Of a stretch of DNA of 64,000 nt, positions 23,093 to 31,948 are shown piece by piece (positions within the stretch are counted from its first letter, which is position 1; every line of letters begins with the position of its first letter). The stretch is from CAVQXR01 sp963717955 (GTDB taxonomy: Bacteria; Actinomycetota; Thermoleophilia; Gaiellales; Gaiellaceae). Below the pieces are notes generated by a model, which worked only from the letters and a program-made list of their open reading frames with translations, was not told where the DNA came from and ran no database searches. The translations under genes and the position numbers were made by a program. Location: the NCBI GenBank assembly GCA_963717955.1, contig CAVQXR010000001.1, forward strand, positions 124,001-188,000, given 5' to 3'.

Positions 23093-25766
23093 CGCGCCCG
23101 CTTTCGGGTCGGTACGCCGCATAAGCGGCTGCTTGGAGCCGGCTATTCACGCCGAGCTTTCGCAGGATGTTCCTCACATGAGACTTCGCGGTACTCGGCG
23201 AGATAACCAGCCGTCTAGCGATCTCAGCATTTGAACAGCCCGAACAGAGGAGGCCGAGCACTTCGTGTTCTCTCGGTGTGAGCCGAGATTCTCGGGACGA
23301 CTCGACGGGAACGTCCGAGGCCTGAAGCCCGGCAGTCTCCACCAGTCTGAGGTCGCCTGAGCGTTCAAGAAGAAGCTCAAGGTCAAGCGGCAGGAAGGTG
23401 CCTTGCGCGAGAGCCTTGAGGAGTGGCTGGGACACGCGCAAGGCGACAACCATTGGATCGAGGAGTTCCGAATCAGCCAACTCCCGGAATAGGCTGCGCA
23501 ACTTCGCCTGGTCAATCGCACCCGCCATGCACAGGTCAATCGCCGATGTGAGCTGCACCAGAGCGTGAACGCTGGCTTCACAGCTCGTTTCAGCGGCCGC
23601 GTCGGCCAGTGCACGGGCTCTTTCGTGTAGCCCCAATCCGGCGGCGGTCACGGCCCCGAGCGCGAGAAGTTCGGCTTGAATGGCAGGCTGAGTTTCCTTG
23701 AGGACCGGCTGCGAAGCCAGCGCGAGGGCTCGATCTAGGTCACCTTCGACGATCGCGAGTCGGACTCTGGCGCAACGGTGGATGCCTTCGAGGTAGGGGT
23801 CGGGGCTGGACGCAGCGCCTGCCCTGAGGGCCTGAAGGGTTTTTCGTGCCGCAGCGGTGTCGTGACGTCCGATTGAGGCCAGAGTGCAACCGTAGAGGCA
23901 GATGGATTGGGCGAAGTCAAGGCGGTACGCGCGACAGATCTGGAGCGCGTCGCTGGCTAGTTGGAGGCTGGCGCTGTACTCGGAACGCGCATGCTGGACG
24001 TACGCGAACTGGAGGAGCACGACGCTTCGGACCGTCGGGTCCGAGATGTGGGGGAACAGGCCGGCAACCGGGGCCATCAGCTCGTGCGCCTCCCGTGCAT
24101 GACCGTTCGCCAGCGCGCGGATCGTGCGCGCCGTGGCAATCCGTGCCCGCAAGAGGTCTGTGTCCGGCTCGATCTCGAGGAGGCGCGCAAGGCACTCGTC
24201 CACCCCCTTCTCGAGCTCGATCGAGGCGAGGAATACTCCCGCACAGCGCGTTGGATCGATCGGCGACGGTCGTGGCGGCGGACCCGGACCGGGTGTGAAG
24301 CTCGAGTGCCATCTCTGAGCGGGACCGCAGGTGTGCGGCGCGCCCGGCCAGGTACCACGCGCGAGCCGCGACCGAGCTGACACCCGGGGCGCTGGCCGCG
24401 ATGTCTCGCGCAAGTGCCTCCGCTTCGGCGAGACGACCTCTCCGGTACAGGATCTCGGCACGAGCGAGGCGGGCAGCGGCATTGTGCTCGGCCTCGACAC
24501 CGCACTCGTCGAGCCATTTCTCGAGCATCTCGACCTGGCCGGCCTCGAGGAGGTCGTCGGAGGCTCCGGCCGCGAGCTCGGCCCGGTCGGTGGCCGTGCC
24601 GCTACGCACGACGAGCTCGTATGCCTCGCCCAGCGCCGTGCACGCCGAGCGTGCTCGAGGGACGCCCCGGCGAGACGGCGCGCCAGGTCGGGATCGATGG
24701 ACTCCAGACGGCGTAGCAGGAAGCTCCGGAGCAGCGGATGGAACGCGACTCGGGAATCCTCGACATCGATGACGATCCCGGCCCGGCGAAGGTGGTCGAG
24801 AAGGTGCCCGGGATCGGGGATCTCCAGCGCTGAGCCGCACAGGCCCTCATCGAAGGTCGGCGGGATCGCTGCCCTGAGGACAGCGGCCTGGATGTCGGCG
24901 GGCTCGAGCCGTAGGACCTCCTCCGCGAGGTAACGGTAGAGCTGCTCGGCCACCTCCGACCTCGGGATCTCGTCGGAGTCCGCGATCGCTGCGAGCCCGA
25001 TGACCGCGGGCCATCCCTCCGCCTGTGCGACGACCGTCTCGATCGCGTCCGACGACCGGCCGTCGAGAACGGCCTCTGCCTCTTCAGACGTCATCGCCAG
25101 CGATTCGGTCGTGAGCTCGAGGATCTCCCCATGAAGGCGTCGACGTGCCGTCGCCCAGCCGGGTCGCCGACGCGAGGTCGCGACCACTCGGATCGGGCAC
25201 GCCTCGAGCAGGAGATCGACGAACTCCCCGACCGGGAACGACTCCATGACGAGGTGGAAGTCGTCGATCACGAGCCAAGCGTGCTGGGGCCACGACGTCA
25301 GTTCCTCCGCGAGCATCTCGGCGAGCGGGCGTGCCGCCGCCTCCGGAGGCTCGGGGACCGTCAGCCGCTGCCGGAGTCGGTCCACCGCTGCGGGCGCCAG
25401 ATGCCGCACAGCCTCCGCGATCCCGACCGAGAAGGCTGCCACGTCGGCAGAGCCGGAGGTGCAGCGATACCACGATGCATCACGGCGACCCAACAGCCAC
25501 TCGCATGCAAGCGAGGTCTTTCCGTATCCCGCGGGCGCGAGGAGCAGGATGAGTCGGCTCGGGCTGTCGTCCAGCCGCTCGGTGAGTCGCGGCCGCCGAA
25601 CATGCCGGCCGGGAAGTGGCGGGATGCGTGACATGTCCTGGACTGCCAACGGCTCATCCTTCGCGGGACGAGCGGAGGTTACCGCAGTGTTGGTCGTGAG
25701 CCGCGACCTCTCGGAGGATGACCCCACGCCCGCGAGATAACCGACGCGGGCGCGGGGTGCCGTCAT
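23043..25766 (-). CDS. Large MalT/LAL-type LuxR family regulator with two compensating frameshifts
   Basis: An open frame of 907 residues. N-terminal STAND-type NTPase: Walker A in LLAPAGYGKTSLACEWLL (near residue 76), VIDDFHLVME as Walker B. A C-terminal LuxR HTH follows (LTPREHEVLGLLCSGCSNAEIARRLV, then STAKSHVRNILRKLGV). Between about 24,650 and 24,240 this frame is low-complexity Ser/Pro/Arg. The expected helical repeat protein (ALGEAYELVVRSG, GQVEMLEKWLDECGVEAE, AEALARDIAASAPG) lies in another frame over the same stretch. Two single-base indels would restore one continuous regulator. The start overlaps the stop of the small HTH gene (ATGA). Confidence 0.7.
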   Translation of the reverse strand: MTAPRARVGYLAGVGSSSERSRLTTNTAVTSARPAKDEPLAVQDMSRIPPLPGRHVRRPRLTERLDDSPSRLILLLAPAGYGKTSLACEWLLGRRDASWYRCTSGSADVAAFSVGIAEAVRHLAPAAVDRLRQRLTVPEPPEAAARPLAEMLAEELTSWPQHAWLVIDDFHLVMESFPVGEFVDLLLEACPIRVVATSRRRPGWATARRRLHGEILELTTESLAMTSEEAEAVLDGRSSDAIETVVAQAEGWPAVIGLAAIADSDEIPRSEVAEQLYRYLAEEVLRLEPADIQAAVLRAAIPPTFDEGLCGSALEIPDPGHLLDHLRRAGIVIDVEDSRVAFHPLLRSFLLRRLESIDPDLARRLAGASLEHARRARRWARHTSSSCVAARPPTGPSSRPEPPTTSSRPARSRCSRNGSTSAVSRPSTMPLPASLVPRSCTGEVVSPKRRHLRETSRPAPRVSARSRLARGTWPGAPHTCGPAQRWHSSFTPGPGPPPRPSPIDPTRCAGVFLASIELEKGVDECLARLLEIEPDTDLLRARIATARTIRALANGHAREAHELMAPVAGLFPHISDPTVRSVVLLQFAYVQHARSEYSASLQLASDALQICRAYRLDFAQSICLYGCTLASIGRHDTAAARKTLQALRAGAASSPDPYLEGIHRCARVRLAIVEGDLDRALALASQPVLKETQPAIQAELLALGAVTAAGLGLHERARALADAAAETSCEASVHALVQLTSAIDLCMAGAIDQAKLRSLFRELADSELLDPMVVALRVSQPLLKALAQGTFLPLDLELLLERSGDLRLVETAGLQASDVPVESSRESRLTPREHEVLGLLCSGCSNAEIARRLVISPSTAKSHVRNILRKLGVNSRLQAAAYAAYRPESGRARQQEQPTPDAPGFRP

Positions 25767-26047
25767 CCCTGGGTCGACCAGTACCGTGAGACCGAGCCCT
25801 CGGGCTCGAGCGGCGTGCGACCCAGGTCGAGAGGGTCCTTACCCGTCCTGGCGCGATACGCCAGAGGGATATACCGGCGACGGGTGACCCCCAGCTTCGT
25901 GCGAAGGGTGTCGCAATGCGCCTTTGCGGTCCGAGCCGTGACGCCGAGCCGCGCGGCGATCTCGTCGTTGGAGCATCCCTCCGCGATGAGCCTGACGACC
26001 TCCCGCTGCCGCTCGGTGAAGTTGACGATGCGCACACCGTGTGTCAT
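25763..26047 (-). CDS. Small single-domain LuxR/GerE HTH protein
   Basis: A 94-residue protein made essentially of one LuxR HTH: FTERQREVVRLIAEGCSND followed by EIAARLGVTARTAKAHCDTLRTKLGV, with a short C-terminal tail. With no receiver or sensor domain it may bind DNA constitutively or dimerise with its neighbour. Its stop overlaps the start of the large LuxR/STAND regulator by 4 bases, so both are made from one message. Start chosen at ATG 26047 (7 bases after a weak GAGGAT hexamer); the frame upstream is antisense to other coding sequence. Confidence 0.68.
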   Translation of the reverse strand: MTHGVRIVNFTERQREVVRLIAEGCSNDEIAARLGVTARTAKAHCDTLRTKLGVTRRRYIPLAYRARTGKDPLDLGRTPLEPEGSVSRYWSTQG

Positions 26048-26108
26048 GGCCACGATCCTCGCACCTGGCGGCACGAATGTGAATCGATCCGCGGGCGTAT
26101 CTTTGCCC

Positions 26109-27140
26109 CTACCCCTTTCGGGGGAGAAACGCCGCCTCGTGGCCGAGCGCGTTCGCCGCGCGTAGCTCGGCGTCGGTGAGCGCGCCGATGCGGTCGCAGC
26201 AGCTCGAGCTCGTCCGAGAGGTGGGTGTCGCATCATCTCCGGCCCGTCGGTGGCGATCGTGAAGCGCACGCCGCGGTCGGCGAGCGTCGCGGACCGTGTC
26301 GCGCAGCGCGTCCTCGTCGGGGAGCGCCTTGGTGAGCAGGTTCGAGGTCGGGCAGATCTCGAGCACGATGCCCGCGTCGCGCAGCGCCCGCATCAGTCTC
26401 CTCGTCGCGGCGCGGCGAGGATGCCGTGGCCGATGCGCTCGGGGCGCAGCACCTCGACGACCTCGCCGATCTCGGCCAGGCCGTCCTCGCCGCCCTCCTC
26501 GCCGACGTGGATCGTCACGCCGAGGCCGGCGTCGCGGGCCGTCTCGCACGAGCGGCGCGAGGTCGCGGTACGGGTAGCGTCCCGGCGCGGGCCGCGGGCC
26601 GGCGATGTCGACGCCGACGATCCCGCGCGGCGCCCAGCGGATCGCCTTCTCGACGATGATCGCGTTCTGGTCGAGCGTGAACGTGCGGTCCATCATCAGG
26701 ATGAGGCCGCACCGCACCTGCGGGTACTCGAGCTCGGCGCGGTCGAGGCCGCGGATCGCGGCGAGGATGATGTGGTCGAGGTCGCGCTCGCCGCCGCGGT
26801 TGCGCTTCATCGGGTTGAAGCGGAGCTCGAGCGTCGTGATGTTCTGGCGGCGGTAGGCGCCGCCGATCGCGCCGTGGACCGAGCGCTCGACGGCGAGCGG
26901 GCTCGACTGGATCAGCTCCGTCCACTGGTAGATCGCGTCGAGCTCGGGCAGCCCGTCGACGCCGCGCGGGTCGGCGATCGAGATCAGGCTCTCGAAGTCC
27001 CAGTAGTCCTTGACCGGCAGGGCGATCCCCTGCTCGTGGGCGAGCGTCCACATCACGGCCGGGTGCACCGAGCCGCCGAGGTGCGTGTGGAGCTCGGCGA
27101 GGCCGGAGCGGCGCAGGTCGACGAGGAAGGGCGGCGTCAC
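26109..27140 (-). pseudogene. add: Adenosine deaminase, disrupted by several indels
   Basis: The first ~195 codons are intact: LAELHTHLGGSVHP with the zinc-binding H-x-H, and the substrate region. From about 26,545 onwards the conserved blocks sit in alternating frames: VTIHVGEEGGEDGLAEIG and PERIGHGILA in one, LEICPTSNLLTKALPDEDAL in another, VRFTIATDGPEMM in a third. All catalytic motifs (HAGE-like HVGEE, the zinc His of IGHG, TDGP) survive if at least five single-base indels between 26,210 and 26,550 are corrected. TAGACT lies 7 bases before GTG 27140. Either assembly error or a very recent pseudogene; see the patch finding. Confidence 0.75.
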
Positions 27141-27315
27141 CCCCGCGAGTCTACGTCCGCAGGTGGCGCGACGGGCGGCGGCGCCTGCCGCCGCCCGACT
27201 GCCGGCCGTGAGCTGATTCCCGTCATCTCTCCGGCCATGTGAGGGTCGGATCTTCCCTGCCGTATCGGGTCGTCGCAAGCGAGACGTGAGCGCCCGTCCG
27301 TAGGATGTATGCGGG

Positions 27316-27543
27316 GTGACCGAGCCTGTGGAGATCGCTGACGTGCGCGCGCCGGAGCGCTGGCACGTCGACCGGATCGCCGACGAGTTCGTCGACGGCT
27401 TCGACGGCGCGCTCGGCGAGGGGATGATCTCGCCCGCGGACGAGTCGCTGCTCCATGTGACCGACGATCCCGCCGAGGCCGTCCACGTCGTGGTCGACGC
27501 GTACCGCAGCCCGGCACGAAGTAACGGCGGGGTCCGCCGGTGA
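27316..27543 (+). pseudogene. LOG-family (cytokinin riboside phosphoribohydrolase-like) gene with whole core deleted
   Basis: A 75-codon frame whose first ~30 residues (ERWHVDRIADEFVDGFD) match the N-terminal helix of the actinobacterial LOG/TIGR00730 family. Its last ~40 (EGMISPADESLLHVTDDPAEAV) match the extreme C-terminus. The intervening Rossmann domain, including the GGGxGxM and PGGxGTxxE motifs (roughly 150-180 residues in the family), is absent, and the two ends are joined in frame at FDGAL-GEGMISP. It cannot be active as such. Its stop overlaps the start of the glycosyltransferase (TGA/GTGAAG). TAGGAT lies 9 bases before the GTG. Confidence 0.65.
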
Positions 27544-28703
27544 AGGTCGGCATCGTCGTCCCGTTCTCGTGGTCGTACTGGGGCGGTGTCGTCGAGCATG
27601 CCGAGAACCAGGCGCGCTCGCTCGTGCGCCTCGGTCACGAGGCCCGGATCATCATCGGCAACGACCCGCCCGGACGCCTGACGCGGACGCTGCATCCGCG
27701 GGCCGGCCGGCACGGGCGACGTGCCCGACTACGTCATCCCGGTCGGCCGGACCGTGATCGTCCCGGCGAACGGCTCGCTCTCGAACATCTGCCTGACGCC
27801 GTCGGCGATGCCTCGAATGAGGCGGGTGTTCGAGCGCGAGCAGTTCGACGTCGTCCACGTCCACGAGCCGCTCGCGCCGATCCTGCGCCAGTACGCGCTC
27901 TACGCGACGCCGTGCCCGATCGTGCGTCACCTCGCACGCCTCCGGCGGCCGCTGGTGGTCGCGTGGGGCGGCCGGTTCTGGCACGTGCTCGATCGATCGA
28001 GATCGACTACCGGATCGCCGTCTCCGAGCAGGCACGGCCGGCGCAGAGCCTCACATCGACGGGCCGTTCGAGATCATCCCGAACGGCGTGCGCATCCCGG
28101 ACGCGGTCGTCCCTCGGCAATCGGCGCGAATCACGTCGTCGTTCGTCGGCCGACACGAGCAGCGCAAGGGGCTTCGGGTGCTGCTGCGCGCCTGGCCCGA
28201 GATCGCACGCGCGAGACCGGCGCCCGGCTGCGCCTGATCGGCGCCGACCCGCTCGCGGTCGGTTTCTGCTGCGGCGGACTCGGGCATCGAGGAGGTGGGA
28301 TCGATATCCTCGGGATCGTGACCGACCGAGAGCTCGAGCCGAGGAGGTCGCCGACGGCCAAGGTGCTCGCGGCGCCGTCGATCGGCGGCGAGAGCTTCGG
28401 CATGGTGCTTGCCGAGGCGTTCGCCTGCGGCGACGCCCGTCGTCGCGTCCGACATCCCGGGGTACCGGCGAGGTCGCGAGCCAGGAGACCGGCATCCTCG
28501 TTCCACCCGGGGACTCGGATGCGCTCGCCGATGCGCTCGTCGGGCTGCTCGCGACGAGGCTCGACGCGTCGCGCTCGGAGCGACGGGCACGCGGGCTCGC
28601 CGAGGAGCGCTACTCGTGGGAGCGGATCGCCGGGCGGCTCGTCGAGATCTACCCGGACTCGCTGACCGGGCTTCCGGAGCGAATCGAGGCGGCGCCGGCA
28701 TGA
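27540..28703 (+). pseudogene. GT4 glycosyltransferase (PimA-like mannosyltransferase), many indels
   Basis: The N-terminus is intact (MKVGIVVPFSWSYWGGVVEH, the GT-B glycine loop of phosphatidylinositol mannosyltransferases). Then conserved blocks alternate between frames: DYVIPVGRTVIVPANGSLS, FDVVHVHEPLAPILRQYAL, DGPFEIIPNGVRIPD, KVLAAPSIGGESFGMVLAEAF and ETGILVPPGDSDALADAL. The donor-binding motif ESFGMVLAEA is preserved. I count at least eight single-base shifts between about 27,700 and 28,600. The family adds mannose to phosphatidylinositol-type lipids on the inner membrane face. The 3' end overlaps the next gene by ATGA. Confidence 0.7.
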
Positions 28704-29706
28704 AGCGGGCGGCTGCTCCACACCCGGCGTGGCCGGCTCGCGCTCGTGACTCGCGGTGGCCGGGGTCGTCGTGGGGCTCGCGTCTGGCGAGCGCCCGATC
28801 TCCACTACGTCGGAAAGGCGTTCGACAGCGGTCAGCTGGGTATGGGTCGCAGCCGCGATCGGCACTCAACCTGCTCTCGGTCGTCGTCCGGGCGATCGCC
28901 TGGCACATCGTGCTGGACGCAGGCGCTGCCGGGGCCGCCATCCGCGCCACCGCCACGTGTTCTCGGCCTTCTCCGTCGGGCCTGCTCGGGAACGCGGTGC
29001 TGCCGGGCCGGGTCGGCGAGGTCGCCCGCGTCGGCGTGCTCGCGCGCCATCGTACCCGACGGGCGGGAGCGTGGCGCGTCGATCCTCGGATCCGTCGTCG
29101 CGCATCGACTGTTCGACGTCATCCCGACGGTCGGGCTCGTCGTCTACGTCCTCGTCACGGCACGGATCCCGAGCTGGGCGATGCCCGGACATCGAGATCA
29201 TGCTCGGCGATCGGCGATCGCGCTGCTGCTCGTCGGCTTCGTGCTCGCGTGGCGGAACCGCCAGCGCCCTCGCGCAGTGCCCGACGGCGCTGGACGCGTG
29301 CGCCGGCCTGGCCTACGGAGCGGTCGGCGGGCTGCGCGTGCTCCACTCGCCCGGGCCCGCACTCCTGGCGATGTTCTTCCAGATCCTCGGCTGGACGGCT
29401 GCAGCTCTTCGCCGTCTGCCTCGCGTTCAGGGCGTTCCGGATCGACGAGCCGATCGCGGCCGCAGCGGCTCGTGCTGCTCGTCGATCAACGTCGCGCTCG
29501 CGTTCCCGCTCTGGCCCGGGAGCGTCGGCCTCTTCCAGGCGGCGACGGCACTCGCGCTGCTCCCGTACGGCATCGCCTACCAGCACGGGTTCGCCTACGG
29601 CATCGGGCTCCAGGCGATCGAGATGTCGGTCGGCATCGGCCTCGGGCTGCTGTTCCTCGCCCGCGAGGGCATCTCGTTCGCGATGCTCAAGCAGATCCCA
29701 CGCTGA
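28700..29706 (+). pseudogene. Flippase-like/LPG synthase-type integral membrane protein, many indels
   Basis: Coding blocks in alternating frames form a multi-pass membrane protein: GLLGNAVLPGRVGEVARVGVLARH, then LFDVIPTVGLVVYVLVTARIP, LLAMFFQILGWTA, NVALAFPLWPGSVGLFQAA and IGLGLLFLAREGISFAML. The pattern (N-x-x-LPGR-x-GE) fits the UPF0104/LPG_synthase_TM family, often placed beside glycosyltransferases as a lipid-linked sugar flippase or transferase. At least six single-base shifts lie between 28,740 and 29,490. The final ~70 residues are in one clean frame ending at 29706. Confidence 0.62.
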
Positions 29707-29818
29707 CGACGACGAGCTCGAGGCGAGCTCGAGGAGCGAGATCCGATCGCGGTTCGACGAGCCCGGTCGTGCACGGCTGCGCGGCAGCGCAGGCGCGCGA
29801 GCCGCGTGGCCAGCGCGA

Positions 29819-30827
29819 GTGAGGCTCGTCTGCTGCCCTGACAGCCTCAAGGGCGTGCTGTCCGCGCGGCGAGCGGCGGCCGCGCTCGCGCGCGGCGCTG
29901 GCGCGCGTGCCGCCGGCATCGATGCCGAGGAGCTGCCGCTGGCCGATGGCGGCGAGGGGACGGCGGAGGCGCTGGCAGCCGCGCTCGGCGGCGAGTGGCG
30001 GCGTGGCGCAGGTCGCCGACCCGCTCGGTCGCCCGGTCGAGGCCCGGTTCCTGCTCTGCCCGGGCGAGGTCGCGGTCGTCGAGTCGGCCGAGGCGATCGG
30101 CCTCTGGCGCTGCTCGCTGCCGGGGAGCGCGACCCGGTGCGCGCGTCCTCGTTCGGCCTCGGCGAGCTCCTGCTCGCCGCCGTCGACGCCGGCGCGCGCG
30201 AGATCATCGTCACGCTCGGCGGAAGCGCCACCGTCGACGGCGGCGCAGGCCTGCGGGCGGCGCTCGCGGGACGGTCGCTCGCCGGCGTCCGGCTGCGCGC
30301 TGCCTGCGACGTCCGAATCCGCTGCTCGGCGACCGAGGCGCCGCGCGCGTCTTCGGACCCCAGAAGGGGGCGACCCCGGCGCAGGTGACGGAGCTCGAGG
30401 CGCGGCTCGCGGCCATGGCCGAGCTCGCACCGTTCGCCGAGCTTCCCGGAGCGGGCGCCGCCGGAGGGCTCGGCGCCGCGCTCGCAGCACTCGGCGCCTC
30501 CCTCGAGCCTGGCGCCCGGCTCGTGCTCGACGCGGTCGGCTTCCGACGCGCGGCTCGACGGAGCGGCGCTCGTCGTCACGGGCGAGGGTGCCGTCGACGC
30601 GCACCTCCAGCGACGGCAAGGTCGCCGGCGCGGTCGCCGTCGCCTGCCGGGCGACCGGCGTGCCGTGCGTCGTCTTCGGCGGCGTCGTTCGCGACGGGGC
30701 GGAGGCGCTCTACGCGCTCGGCGCGACGGCGGTGCTCCCGCTCGGGGGACGCCGCGAGAGCGCGGAGGCCGATCTCGAGTCGCTCGGTGAAGCGCTCTCG
30801 CGCCTGCTCGTCCGTCTCGGGCGCTGA
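29819..30827 (+). pseudogene. Glycerate 2-kinase (GlxK/GarK family), several indels
   Basis: N-terminus VRLVCCPDSLKGVLSARRAA with ELPLADGGEGTAEALAAAL matches the glycerate kinase type I start (usually DSFKG...PLADGGEGT). Later blocks occur in other frames: EIIVTLGGSATVDGGAGLRAAL, GAAGGLGAALAALGASLEPG, KVAGAVAVACRATGVPCVVF and ALYALGATAVLPLG. At least five indels lie between about 29,990 and 30,610. The enzyme phosphorylates D-glycerate at the end of glyoxylate/tartronate routes. The 112 bases before the start hold no recognised gene. Confidence 0.7.
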
Positions 30828-30837
30828 GCTGCCCCGA

Positions 30838-31377
30838 TCAGAGTGCCCCGCCGGCCGCCGCCGGCGCACCGGCGTCGGGGTGTCCGCCGTCACCGACCGG
30901 GGCCGCGGCGAGCTGCTGCTCGGCGAGCAGGATGTTCAGCTCCGCGGCGCGCCTCACCGTGGTGAGGAGATCGGACATGCTCGAAACCTCCTCGAGCTGC
31001 TCCTTCAGGAACCACTGCAGGAAGTTCTCCGCGACCAGATCCCCCTCCTTGCGGGCCAGAGCGGCGAGCGCGGAGATCTGCTCGGTGACCCGCTTCTCCT
31101 GCTCGAGCGCGAGCACGACGGGGGACACGGGGTCGGAGAACGAGGTCTGGGGAGCCTCGACACCGGGGATCGCCACGGCCTCGTCGGCATCGAGGAGGTA
31201 CTGCGCCATCATCATCGCGTGGTTGCGCTCCTCGACGGCCTGGCGGTAGAAGTGCGCCGCCAGGTTCGGGAGGGTTTCCGCGTCGAAGTAGACGGCGATC
31301 GCGATGTACTGCTGAGAGGCGGCGAACTCGCGGCCGATGTGCTCGTTCAGCGCGCCCGGGAACGTCCTCTTTGCCAC
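30838..31377 (-). CDS. Ferritin
   Basis: A 179-residue four-helix ferritin. Ferroxidase-centre residues are visible: Glu17 (NEHIGREFAASQQY), Glu50 and His53 (VEERNHAMMM), Glu94 (LEQEKRV), and Gln127 (FLKEQLEE). It stores iron as a ferric core in a 24-subunit shell. The last ~25 residues are an Ala/Gly/Pro-rich extension beyond the usual length. The GTG start has TAGAGT (31384-31389) 6 bases upstream. It is the first clean gene after the indel-rich patch. Confidence 0.88.
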   Translation of the reverse strand: MAKRTFPGALNEHIGREFAASQQYIAIAVYFDAETLPNLAAHFYRQAVEERNHAMMMAQYLLDADEAVAIPGVEAPQTSFSDPVSPVVLALEQEKRVTEQISALAALARKEGDLVAENFLQWFLKEQLEEVSSMSDLLTTVRRAAELNILLAEQQLAAAPVGDGGHPDAGAPAAAGGAL

Positions 31378-31438
31378 GGCGCCACTCTACCAGCGGGGTG
31401 GCCCGACCCTGCCAGGCGCCACGATCAGGCAGGTGGCG

Positions 31439-31744
31439 TCAGCCCGGAGCGTCCGGCCCCGGTGAGGGATCGGCTGTCTGCTCGACCGCCAACCCAGCGG
31501 CGGGCAGCGTCGTCACCGCCCCGTCACGGCCGAGCTCCTCGACGAGGCCCTGAGCCTCGTCGAGCTTGGCAACGCAGAGCAGGAACAGCTCCTCGCCGCG
31601 CTTCCACAGCGCGACGGCCTCCTCGAGCTCGACCTCGCCACGCTCCAGCCGGCCGACGATCTCCTCGAGCTCGGCCCGTGCCTGCGCGAAGCTCGGCGTC
31701 GCCGCCGCTTCGTCGATCTCGCTGGGGCCACCCCTTGCCTCCAC
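31439..31744 (-). CDS. xseB: Exodeoxyribonuclease VII small subunit
   Basis: A 101-residue protein. The conserved core SFAQARAELEEIVGRLERGE, then ELEEAVALWKRGEELFLLC, is the XseB helical hairpin; the last ~20 residues are a variable tail. XseB binds several-fold to XseA to form exonuclease VII, which digests single-stranded DNA to oligonucleotides. The GTG start at 31744 is preceded by TACGCT 9 bases upstream, and TTGTCA further up could be a -35. The gene is on the same strand as xseA but separated by 204 bases with its own promoter-like sequence, unlike the usual overlapping pair. Confidence 0.85.
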   Translation of the reverse strand: MEARGGPSEIDEAAATPSFAQARAELEEIVGRLERGEVELEEAVALWKRGEELFLLCVAKLDEAQGLVEELGRDGAVTTLPAAGLAVEQTADPSPGPDAPG

Positions 31745-31948
31745 CCGCTTTTCAGCGTAGCGCCGGACGTGTCGCGCGTGTTGCGCGGACCGTGCCGCGA
31801 ACGGCGTGCGACCGTGACAATTGACTGCGGCGTTGACGGCGGCGGCCGAAAACACGGTCGCAGCCTGGGACCCCGGCGGCCCCGATCGCGACAGGTCGCG
31901 GGCTGCGGCCGATCCGGGTCGTGGAGGGCACCGAGGCAGGAGCCGCGG

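Noticed and set aside
26048..26269. Longer N-terminus for the small LuxR HTH protein
   Set aside because: The upstream residues (MRFTIATDGPEMMRH) are the frame-shifted 3' part of the adenosine deaminase, not part of the HTH protein.
26250..27242. A 330-codon plus-strand frame over the adenosine deaminase region
   Set aside because: Antisense shadow; the minus strand carries the recognisable deaminase motifs, albeit in several frames.
29707..29818. Small gene between the flippase-like and glycerate kinase genes
   Set aside because: An open stretch exists (DDDELEASSRSEIRS...), but it is within the indel-rich patch, has no start signal and no recognisable similarity.
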